DNA of 5,416 nt. It comes from a bacterium (lineage in GTDB: Bacteria; Spirochaetota; Spirochaetia; Treponematales; Rectinemataceae). The stretch covers positions 1 to 5,416 of the forward strand of contig JAKALZ010000144.1 in the NCBI GenBank assembly GCA_021813065.1. The letters run 5' to 3'. A program made the translations under genes and the position numbers. The notes below the pieces were generated by a model. That model was given only the letters and a program-made list of their open reading frames with translations. It did no database searches and had not been told where the DNA came from. Positions 1 to 5,416 of the stretch are shown piece by piece; positions within the stretch are counted from its first letter, which is position 1, and every line of letters begins with the position of its first letter.

Positions 1-195
1 TCGCTGACGCTCGCGGTCGACGCGCACGACTGGGTCCTGTCAGGGAGCGTCAACGCGGGCCCCACACTCATCACGCCGACTTCGGGAAGGCCCTACTACG
101 AGATGAATGTCGACTTCAATCTCGCGGTGACCTGGAAGGACATCTCGGCGATCAAGAGTTCGGTGACCTACACGCAAGGGAGTTTCAGCCAGTGA
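1..195 (+). CDS. C-terminal fragment of an unrecognised, beta-rich protein (5' end outside window)
   Basis: An open frame runs from base 1 to a TGA at 193-195 and gives the last 64 residues of a protein whose start lies upstream of the window. I do not recognise the family. The tail is rich in Ser, Thr, Val and aromatic residues. In its last 30 or so residues hydrophobic and polar positions alternate (around YYEMNVDFNLAVTW and SSVTYTQGS), as in amphipathic beta-strands. That would fit an outer-membrane beta-barrel or another exported beta-sheet protein, but the last residue is Gln rather than the Phe or Trp typical of BamA-recognised barrels, so the location is uncertain. The frame is supported by codon use like its neighbours and by a terminator-like hairpin starting 13 bases after the stop. 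It is probably not co-transcribed with phoH downstream. Confidence 0.6.
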   Translation, partial: SLTLAVDAHDWVLSGSVNAGPTLITPTSGRPYYEMNVDFNLAVTWKDISAIKSSVTYTQGSFSQ

Positions 196-207
196 ACGCA
201 GAAGTAT

Positions 208-237
208 CGCCGCGCGAGCATACCGTGGCGCTTTTCT
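208..237 (+). terminator. Probable intrinsic terminator after the upstream gene
   Basis: CGCCGCG (208-214) pairs with CGTGGCG (224-230) to make a 7-bp stem with one G-U pair and a 9-base loop. It is followed directly by CTTTTCT. It lies 13 bases after the stop of the upstream gene, where a Rho-independent terminator is expected. The T-tract is short (four Ts), so termination may be partial. Confidence 0.6.
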
Positions 238-250
238 AGGTGGATTCTCA

Positions 251-270
251 GGCGAGTCGCTCCGCTCGCT
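251..270 (+). repeat. Small inverted repeat in the phoH leader region
   Basis: GCGAG (252-256) and CTCGC (265-269) form a 5-bp stem with an 8-base loop, extendable by one G-U pair (251/270). No T-run follows, so it is not a convincing terminator. It lies just upstream of the phoH promoter candidate. It could be a chance palindrome, an operator-like site, or a remnant of the preceding transcript's 3' end. Confidence 0.25.
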
Positions 271-277
271 GAAGGTA

Positions 278-306
278 TGGAAACGCGGTTCACAGCATAG
301 TATAGT
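278..306 (+). promoter_or_regulatory. Candidate sigma70-type promoter for the phoH operon
   Basis: TGGAAA (278-283) as a -35 element and TATAGT (301-306) as a -10 element are separated by exactly 17 bases. The -10 matches TATAAT at five of six positions and the -35 matches TTGACA at four of six. Transcription would begin near 313, giving a leader of about 30 bases before the TTG start. A competing reading uses TTCACA (289-294, five of six) with a poor -10 around 312-317. The stretch 295-330 is clearly more AT-rich than its surroundings, which supports a promoter here without settling which hexamers are used. Confidence 0.4.
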
Positions 307-334
307 TGTATTTAGATGATTTTGTATGAATCTC

Positions 335-339
335 AGGAG
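335..339 (+). promoter_or_regulatory. Shine-Dalgarno that favours the TTG start of phoH
   Basis: AGGAG lies five bases before the TTG at 345, which is ideal spacing. The alternative in-frame GTG at 339 uses the last G of this same motif and so has no ribosome site of its own. The site therefore argues for the TTG start. Confidence 0.65.
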
Positions 340-344
340 TGCGA

Positions 345-1337
345 TTGAGTCCTTCACATATAGTTCTTGAAGACACGCGGATCCTCGCTGAACTCTGCGG
401 AGCGAACGATTATAATCTGTCCGTGATTAGCAGCCTTCTCGGCACGCCCGTGCGTTCCCGAGGAAATGAACTCTCAATCGACAGCGAAGACCGCGGCGTG
501 GGCGAGCTCTTTTCGAAACTGGTCAGCGCGATAGGTGTCTCCATCGAAGATGGCATGCCCGCGACACCTGAACTCATAATCGCTCTCCACGCGGAACTCA
601 CGCCGGAAGGCGACAGATCCACGAATGCGCGGTACAACGGTGAGCAGCCTCGCAGCGACGAGGTTTTAAAATTTCTCGACACCTGCGTTCAGATTCCCAA
701 TGGTTTTGGAAAAGTGTTTCCGCGCTCGAGCGGGCAGAGCCTCTATCTCCAAGGTATCATGGCCCACGATTTATCATTTGCTGTGGGGCCAGCGGGCACG
801 GGCAAAACCTTTCTGGCAATGGCGTACGCGCTCCGGGAAATTCTCTCTCGCTCGCGCAGGAAGCTCGTGCTGACGAGGCCAGTTGTTGAAGCTGGTGAGA
901 GCCTTGGCTTTCTGCCGGGCGATCTCGAGCAGAAGATCAACCCCTATCTCCGTCCGCTCTACGACGCTATGGAAGCGCTCGTGCCGTATGAGACAATTCA
1001 TCGACTCGAGGAGAGCAGGGCAATTGAGGTAGCTCCTCTCGCGTATATGCGCGGTCGGAGCCTCACGAACTGCATCGTCATTCTGGACGAGGGTCAGAAC
1101 ACCACGAAAGAGCAGATGAAGATGTTCCTTACGAGACTTGGAGAGCACACCAAGGCGATCGTGACGGGGGATATCACGCAGATCGATCTACCGAAAAAAA
1201 CCGAGTCTGGGCTCGTGCACGCGGTCAATCTCCTCGAAAACATAGACGATGTCTTCGTGAGCCGGCTCGATGCCCGCGATGTCGTGCGAAGTTCGCTCGT
1301 GAGGAAAATAATCGAGGCGTATGAAAAAGAACAGTGA
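345..1337 (+). CDS. phoH: PhoH family ATPase (YbeZ-like)
   Basis: Cytoplasmic P-loop NTPase of the PhoH/YbeZ family, which has a helicase-like fold and in other bacteria is linked to YbeY and RNA/ribosome maintenance. With the TTG start it has 330 residues, a normal family length. Residues 10-65 resemble the KH-like N-terminal domain (a run like NLSVISSLLGTPVRSRGNE). The ATPase domain follows: Walker A GPAGTGKT at 148-155, the family motif LTRPVVEAGESLGFLPGD at 176-193, Walker B with D248 and E249, then QNTT at 251-254, MKMFLTRLG, TGDITQIDLP at 274-283, and DVVR at 312-315 near the C-terminus. Two family motifs deviate: DEGQNTT where DEAQNTT is usual, and DVVRSSLV where DVVRHPLV is usual. A GTG at 339 is the alternative start but sits inside the ribosome site. 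It is first in a four-gene operon and overlaps the next gene by 17 bases. The family is very secure; the molecular activity of PhoH is poorly defined. Confidence 0.95.
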   Translation: MSPSHIVLEDTRILAELCGANDYNLSVISSLLGTPVRSRGNELSIDSEDRGVGELFSKLVSAIGVSIEDGMPATPELIIALHAELTPEGDRSTNARYNGEQPRSDEVLKFLDTCVQIPNGFGKVFPRSSGQSLYLQGIMAHDLSFAVGPAGTGKTFLAMAYALREILSRSRRKLVLTRPVVEAGESLGFLPGDLEQKINPYLRPLYDAMEALVPYETIHRLEESRAIEVAPLAYMRGRSLTNCIVILDEGQNTTKEQMKMFLTRLGEHTKAIVTGDITQIDLPKKTESGLVHAVNLLENIDDVFVSRLDARDVVRSSLVRKIIEAYEKEQ

Positions 1338-3522
1338 AAAGGCGACGCTGAAGAACACGCTTCAGAAAGTAGGTTCTCTCAAGCCCTCAGTGTGGATCTT
1401 TTTCGCTGCGGTGATCATCGCGGGCGCTGGTCTCCTCATCCTCGGTCCCTCATCGTTTGGCAGCCGCAATTCGCTTCGATCCGTTGAGGCGGGCAAGGTG
1501 GCGGACGCCGACATTTATGCCGGTAAAGACACAGTGTACATCGACCGCGAGGCGACCCAGCGCAAAATTGCCGCGGAAGAGCGACTCGTGCTCGCCGTAT
1601 TCGTGCTTGACGATAAAATCACCTCATACGTGAGAGAAAAGGCTGAAGCCTTTTCCTCGTACTATCTGCAGTTGGTCAACAGCGAATCGGGGAGCGATGA
1701 CGCCCTCGGTCTCCTTCTCCAGAGCCGTTTTCCTGATTTTTTGCAGAACTCGCAGTACACATCCATTATCCGCGCGAAGCTCAGCACCCAGACTTTCGTC
1801 TATGTAAGCGATATTGTCGAGAGTCTTTTGAGTAAAGGCGTTGTATCGGTTCCCGATGGTGTCTTCGATCGCTTTAATCCGAACTACTATGAGTTGGTGC
1901 GAACGCTGAACGGTAGAGAAGAGAGCGAACAGCTCTCCGTTTCAGGCATGGCGACACTCACCAATCTTTCAAGCCATCTCGAGGACGAGATGGATGCGCG
2001 AAGGGTGCCTGAATCGATGAAGATCTATGTGCGAATTCTAGCAAAGGCGCTTTTGAAAGAGAATACTTTTTTCGACCAGGATCTCTCTGAGAAACGTCTG
2101 GCGGCGGCAAAAGCAGGTGTCGAACCAGTAACCAGATTCGTAAGCCGCAACGAAATACTCGTGCGGAAGGGCGACCTTGTTACCCCAGAGATTTATCAGC
2201 AGATCAAGACAATTCGCTCATCGATCGTGGTGTCGGATGTTGGGGTGCTGATGACGGGCCTGGGGTTGCTGCTGGTCGCCGCGCTCCTGGGATTTCTGCT
2301 CGCGCGCGTGCCCGCGCTCTCCGATTTTCCAAGCGATCGCTCCTCTCTCATCTTCCTGCTCTCCTCGCTCCTCATTCTCTTTTACTGGATATTGGCGGTT
2401 CAAAATATCATTGAGAGCAAGAATATTTACTTGGGAGCGCTCTTTGTACCCGCGTCAATGTTCGCGGGGCTCGTGTCGCTGCTCTACGGGGCACGAACGG
2501 GCATTTTCTTCAGCCTCATATCGTTTTTTCTCACAGGGGCGGCGACAAATCTCAACGCGCAGTTCATGATCGGCATCTTGCTCGCGGGAATATCGGCAAC
2601 GCTCACCATGCGGACAGCACAGACGCGGATCATGCTCGCGCGCGCGTCGGTGTTTCAAGCTCTCGTGCAGGCATTTCTAGCGGTGATTCTCCTGTTCAAT
2701 CAAAAGCCTGCCGCGGCTGAGGTGGTCCAGGCCATGGGGCTCGGAGCGATCAATGGTTTCGCGGGCGGCTCCTTCATCCTCCTCCTTTTGCCGCTCTTCG
2801 AGCGCCTTCTCGATAAATCGACGCAGTTCCGACTTATGGAACTCGCTGACATCAACGCGCCTGTGCTCAAGGAAATGCTGACGAACGCGCCAGGAACCTA
2901 TGCGCACTCGATGAATGTCGCCCATCTGGCGGAAGCGGCGGCCAAGGATATTGGCGCGAACGCGCTTCTCGCGAGGGTCGGCGCGTACTATCACGACATT
3001 GGGAAGATCGATCATCCAGAATATTTTACGGAGAATCAGAAGGGCACCAACCGACACGATGACATCAATCCGACGCTCTCCGCGAGCATCATACGCCGCC
3101 ACGTCAAAGACGGCATCGAGCGCGCGCGAGAGATCGGTCTACCGAGGGAAGTGATCGAGATTATCGGTCAACACCACGGCAACTCGGTTATGGAGGCGAT
3201 CATCAGCAAGGCGAAGGATGGGGCGCAGGAGACGGATCTGCAGTCCTTTAGCTACCAAGGTGAGCGCCCCAAGAGCAAAGAGGCGGGAGTGGTGATGCTT
3301 GCGGACACCATCGAAGCGGCTTCGAGGTCGCTCAAGAATCCCAGCACCCCAAAGCTCGAACAGTTCGTACACCAGCTCATACTCCACAAGCTCACCAACG
3401 GTCAGCTTGAGGAGAGCGAGCTCACGCTGCGTGATGTCGAGATCGCCGAGCGGGCTTTCACGCGAATTCTGCAGTCGCAGATGCACACACGCATTGAATA
3501 TCCCGGGCAGGAGCGACAATGA
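1321..3522 (+). CDS. pgpH: 7TM-HD family membrane phosphohydrolase, probable c-di-AMP phosphodiesterase (PgpH/YqfF type)
   Basis: Inner-membrane protein of 733 residues with the full architecture of the 7TM-HD family, whose characterised member PgpH hydrolyses cyclic-di-AMP. A Lys-rich N-tail precedes one membrane segment (about 25-42). An extracytoplasmic 7TMR-HDED domain follows (about 50-300), then seven hydrophobic segments (roughly 305-328, 341-361, 368-390, 393-408, 412-430, 441-460, 473-494) and a cytoplasmic HD domain (about 515-720). Visible metal-site candidates are H529 in GTYAHS, the H558-D559 pair in GAYYHDIGK, H594 in RRHVKDG, H618-H619 in QHHG and D662 in ADTIEAASR, so the enzyme looks intact. 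ATG 1321 is the first possible ATG, because an in-frame TAA lies at 1309-1311. Its ribosome site is weak (GAGG only three bases away), so translation is probably coupled to phoH, which ends 17 bases into this gene. The c-di-AMP substrate is inferred from family; no cyclase is in the window. Confidence 0.93.
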   Translation: MKKNSEKATLKNTLQKVGSLKPSVWIFFAAVIIAGAGLLILGPSSFGSRNSLRSVEAGKVADADIYAGKDTVYIDREATQRKIAAEERLVLAVFVLDDKITSYVREKAEAFSSYYLQLVNSESGSDDALGLLLQSRFPDFLQNSQYTSIIRAKLSTQTFVYVSDIVESLLSKGVVSVPDGVFDRFNPNYYELVRTLNGREESEQLSVSGMATLTNLSSHLEDEMDARRVPESMKIYVRILAKALLKENTFFDQDLSEKRLAAAKAGVEPVTRFVSRNEILVRKGDLVTPEIYQQIKTIRSSIVVSDVGVLMTGLGLLLVAALLGFLLARVPALSDFPSDRSSLIFLLSSLLILFYWILAVQNIIESKNIYLGALFVPASMFAGLVSLLYGARTGIFFSLISFFLTGAATNLNAQFMIGILLAGISATLTMRTAQTRIMLARASVFQALVQAFLAVILLFNQKPAAAEVVQAMGLGAINGFAGGSFILLLLPLFERLLDKSTQFRLMELADINAPVLKEMLTNAPGTYAHSMNVAHLAEAAAKDIGANALLARVGAYYHDIGKIDHPEYFTENQKGTNRHDDINPTLSASIIRRHVKDGIERAREIGLPREVIEIIGQHHGNSVMEAIISKAKDGAQETDLQSFSYQGERPKSKEAGVVMLADTIEAASRSLKNPSTPKLEQFVHQLILHKLTNGQLEESELTLRDVEIAERAFTRILQSQMHTRIEYPGQERQ
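3509..3513 (+). promoter_or_regulatory. Shine-Dalgarno for ybeY inside the end of pgpH
   Basis: AGGAG lies five bases before ATG 3519, within the last codons of the upstream gene. With the ATGA stop/start overlap at 3519-3522 it fixes the ybeY start and suggests both coupled and independent initiation. Confidence 0.7.
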
Positions 3523-3989
3523 ACGGCAACGAAGTGCGATACTCAGTGCTCGAAATTGATGAGCCGGCGTGGGCCGCGAAGGCGGCGGATTTTGCCCTCG
3601 CGGTTCTCGACGAGCTCGGAACGCGCGATTGGCTCGTGTCCCTCGTCTTCTGCGGCGACGGAATGATGCAAGAACTTAACCGTGATTATCGCCACATCGA
3701 CGCGCCCACCGATGTCTTGTCATTCACGCTTGGAGAGTATGAGCCTGTTGAGGAGGGGAACTCAGGCAAGCCCGTCTACATCGCTGGCGACATTGTCGTC
3801 AGCGTACCCGCGATGGAAAGAAACGCGATTGAATTTCTCGCTAGCCCCGACGAAGAGCTACGACGCCTCATCGTACACGGAGTCTTGCACCTGTCGGGCA
3901 TGGATCACACGGATAACTCTCCCGAACAGCCCATGCTGCGACAGCAGGAAGACCTTGTGCGGCGCCTTGGAGGTAGCATCATTCTATGA
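3519..3989 (+). CDS. ybeY: Endoribonuclease YbeY (rRNA maturation / ribosome quality control)
   Basis: Single-domain metalloprotein of 156 residues, a usual length for YbeY, which in other bacteria acts in 16S rRNA 3'-end maturation and 70S quality control. The zinc-binding signature is complete: HGVLHLSGMDH at 120-130 supplies H120, H124 and H130. Upstream lies the second family block, LNRDYRHIDAPTDVLSF (53-69), including R55, and then AGDIVVS (89-95). The residue before DH is Met, where many family members have Tyr. A segment at about 75-85 (EPVEEGNSGK) is an acidic loop that varies in the family. The start overlaps the stop of pgpH as ATGA and has a well-placed AGGAG. The end overlaps the next start in the same way. 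Being next to phoH is typical and supports a joint role in RNA metabolism. Confidence 0.95.
   Translation: MNGNEVRYSVLEIDEPAWAAKAADFALAVLDELGTRDWLVSLVFCGDGMMQELNRDYRHIDAPTDVLSFTLGEYEPVEEGNSGKPVYIAGDIVVSVPAMERNAIEFLASPDEELRRLIVHGVLHLSGMDHTDNSPEQPMLRQQEDLVRRLGGSIIL
3969..3974 (+). promoter_or_regulatory. Shine-Dalgarno for the CBS-domain gene inside the end of ybeY
   Basis: GGAGGT lies eleven bases before ATG 3986, somewhat farther than ideal. A TAG in frame with the downstream gene (3974-3976) falls at its edge, so no longer reading of that gene is possible and ATG 3986 is the first usable ATG. Confidence 0.55.
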
Positions 3990-4786
3990 GTCTTCTCTCA
4001 CAGCTTTTTGGTCCCCACTCGAGAGCTCCACAGCCTGAAAATGCGTCGGAGGAAGAGCAGCGCGAGATGATCGAGGGAGTAGAGCACCTCCCAGAAACGC
4101 TCGTGAGGGATGTGATGGTCCCCCGCACCGACACGATCTGCGTGGAAGATGTGGCGTCCATCGATGAGATACTCGCGACCCTGGTTGAATCGGGGCACTC
4201 GCGCATTCCTGTCTACGCTGATACGATCGACAATATCGTCGGCATTCTCTACGCGAAGGATGTGCTCGCGGCACTAGTTCGAAAGGAAGCGATTGAGCTT
4301 AAACGGCTCATTCGCCCGCCTTATTTCGTTCCTGAAACCAAACGAATCGATTCGCTTCTCAAAGAATTCAAGCGTCGGCATGTTCACATCGCGATCGCGG
4401 TAGACGAGTATGGTGGCACCGCGGGCATCATCAGCCTCGAAGACATCATTGAGGAGATCGTCGGCGAAATACAGGACGAATTCGATGAAGAGGCAGACCA
4501 GATTACTCAGATCGGGGAGAACGCTTGGCGTTGCGACGCGAAGATTCACCTTGATGACCTCAATGAGGTGATAGGTTCACAGCTTCCTTCCGGCGAGTAT
4601 GACAGTCTGGCGGGGTATGTCGTTAATCTCTTTGAACGAATTCCTTCGGTAGGAGAAGAGGTGCGCGCGCTAGATCTCCGATTCACGGTCGAGTCTATGG
4701 AAGGGCACAGGCTCATCACGATACGAATCGAACGCATCGACGCGGAGGGCGAAGCGGCGGTCGAATCAAGCCCCAGCATTTCATAA
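3986..4786 (+). CDS. tlyC: CBS-pair and CorC_HlyC domain protein (CorC/YbeX, TlyC-like)
   Basis: Protein of 266 residues lacking the DUF21 membrane domain found in larger relatives, so probably cytoplasmic or peripheral to the membrane. After a polar, Glu-rich N-tail (about 14-35) comes a tandem CBS pair: the first from about 43 (VMVPRTDT, 43-50) to 98, the second from about 106 to 160, ending in the strong signature DEYGGTAGIISLEDIIEEIV (140-159). A CorC_HlyC domain follows (about 174-252), including CDAKIHLDDLNEVIG and the SLAGYV block. CBS pairs commonly bind adenine nucleotides. E. coli CorC/YbeX has been linked to Mg/Co homeostasis and ribosome metabolism, and spirochaete relatives are often called TlyC or hemolysin. 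I see no evidence in the sequence for haemolysis. Its start overlaps the ybeY stop as ATGA, and it is last in the operon. Family is secure, function inferred. Confidence 0.92.
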   Translation: MSLLSQLFGPHSRAPQPENASEEEQREMIEGVEHLPETLVRDVMVPRTDTICVEDVASIDEILATLVESGHSRIPVYADTIDNIVGILYAKDVLAALVRKEAIELKRLIRPPYFVPETKRIDSLLKEFKRRHVHIAIAVDEYGGTAGIISLEDIIEEIVGEIQDEFDEEADQITQIGENAWRCDAKIHLDDLNEVIGSQLPSGEYDSLAGYVVNLFERIPSVGEEVRALDLRFTVESMEGHRLITIRIERIDAEGEAAVESSPSIS

Positions 4787-4803
4787 AACAAAACAGCATT
4801 TCA
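4774..4803 (+). repeat. 10-bp direct repeat across the end of the operon
   Basis: CAGCATTTCA occurs at 4774-4783 and again at 4794-4803, exactly 20 bases apart, about two helical turns. The first copy covers the last codons of the CBS-protein gene. The intervening bases are A-rich. The copies lie about 15-45 bases upstream of the gdhA -35 candidate, so a tandem protein-binding site is possible, but chance duplication is equally plausible. Confidence 0.35.
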
Positions 4804-4817
4804 AATATCAATTTTGC

Positions 4818-4846
4818 TTGCGCAAATCGATAAGCAGGTATAGAAT
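4818..4846 (+). promoter_or_regulatory. Candidate sigma70-type promoter for gdhA
   Basis: TTGCGC (4818-4823) and TAGAAT (4841-4846) are separated by 17 bases. The -10 matches the consensus at five of six positions and the -35 at four of six. An AT-rich tract at 4783-4815 just upstream could act as an UP element. Transcription would start near 4853, leaving a leader of about 55 bases. A small inverted repeat (TTTGC 4813-4817, GCAAA 4822-4826) overlaps the -35 region and could be an operator half-site pair. Confidence 0.5.
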
Positions 4847-4853
4847 TTTACAC

Positions 4854-4871
4854 GTCGGCACTCCCGCCGAC
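4854..4871 (+). promoter_or_regulatory. GC-rich hairpin at the 5' end of the predicted gdhA transcript
   Basis: GTCGGC (4854-4859) and GCCGAC (4866-4871) form a perfect 6-bp stem with the 6-base loop ACTCCC. It has no T-run and lies within a base or two of the predicted transcription start, so it fits a 5' stabilising hairpin better than a terminator. The loop bases CTCCC are complementary to GGGAG at 4901-4905, overlapping the gdhA ribosome site. Confidence 0.45.
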
Positions 4872-4883
4872 AGAATGAACTAG

Positions 4884-5416
<533 letters not shown>

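Noticed and set aside
251..270. GCGAG/CTCGC inverted repeat as a terminator
   Set aside because: No T-tract follows, and the hairpin at 208-230 followed by CTTTTCT is the better terminator.
40..357. Open frame of 105 codons on the minus strand over the upstream fragment and phoH leader
   Set aside because: It crosses the terminator, promoter candidate and phoH start, has no recognisable domain, and lies opposite a better-supported coding frame.
2677..3102. 141-codon minus-strand frame inside the 7TM-HD gene
   Set aside because: It is rich in Arg and Glu, as expected of the antisense of a GC-rich coding region, and overlaps the conserved HD-domain sequence.
3139..3519. 126-codon minus-strand frame opposite the HD-domain end
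   Set aside because: Shadow of a conserved coding region, with no motif or ribosome site of note.
3986..4786. A haemolysin, as the TlyC name suggests
   Set aside because: Only CBS and CorC_HlyC domains are visible, with no signal peptide or membrane segment; the name is historical.

Overview
This 5.4 kb window looks like ordinary housekeeping chromosome from a moderately GC-rich bacterium. A spirochaete (Treponema/Spirochaeta-like) is my best guess. It rests on a remembered gene order (phoH, 7TM-HD, ybeY, then a TlyC/CorC-type CBS protein) and on the amino-acid style of the proteins. It is an inference, not a proven identification.

Layout, all on the + strand: (1) The 3' end of an unrecognised gene with an alternating, beta-strand-like C-terminus, stop at 195, followed by a credible intrinsic terminator (208-237). 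(2) A short leader of about 110 bases with a weak promoter candidate and a good ribosome site that favours a TTG start at 345. (3) A tightly packed four-gene operon: phoH/ybeZ (345-1337), a PgpH-type 7TM-HD c-di-AMP phosphodiesterase (1321-3522), ybeY (3519-3989) and a CorC/TlyC-type CBS protein (3986-4786). Every junction overlaps: 17 nt, then ATGA, then ATGA. (4) A 121-base AT-rich gap with a 10-bp direct repeat, a promoter candidate with 17-bp spacing, a GC hairpin near the predicted transcript start and a very strong Shine-Dalgarno. (5) The first 169 codons of a hexameric-type glutamate dehydrogenase (gdhA), cut off by the window end.

The operon mixes two known neighbourhoods. The phoH-ybeY-corC part matches the proteobacterial ybeZ-ybeY-ybeX cluster for RNA/ribosome maintenance. 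The phoH-pgpH-ybeY part matches the Firmicutes cluster. The likely shared theme is ribosome and RNA quality control linked to cyclic-di-AMP turnover, and perhaps to ion homeostasis through the CBS protein. The glutamate dehydrogenase is probably a separate, strongly translated unit for ammonium assimilation.

I found no mobile element, CRISPR array, RNA gene or clear undescribed system. The most interesting points are the operon composition, substitutions in conserved PhoH motifs, and the possible RNA structure in the gdhA leader.
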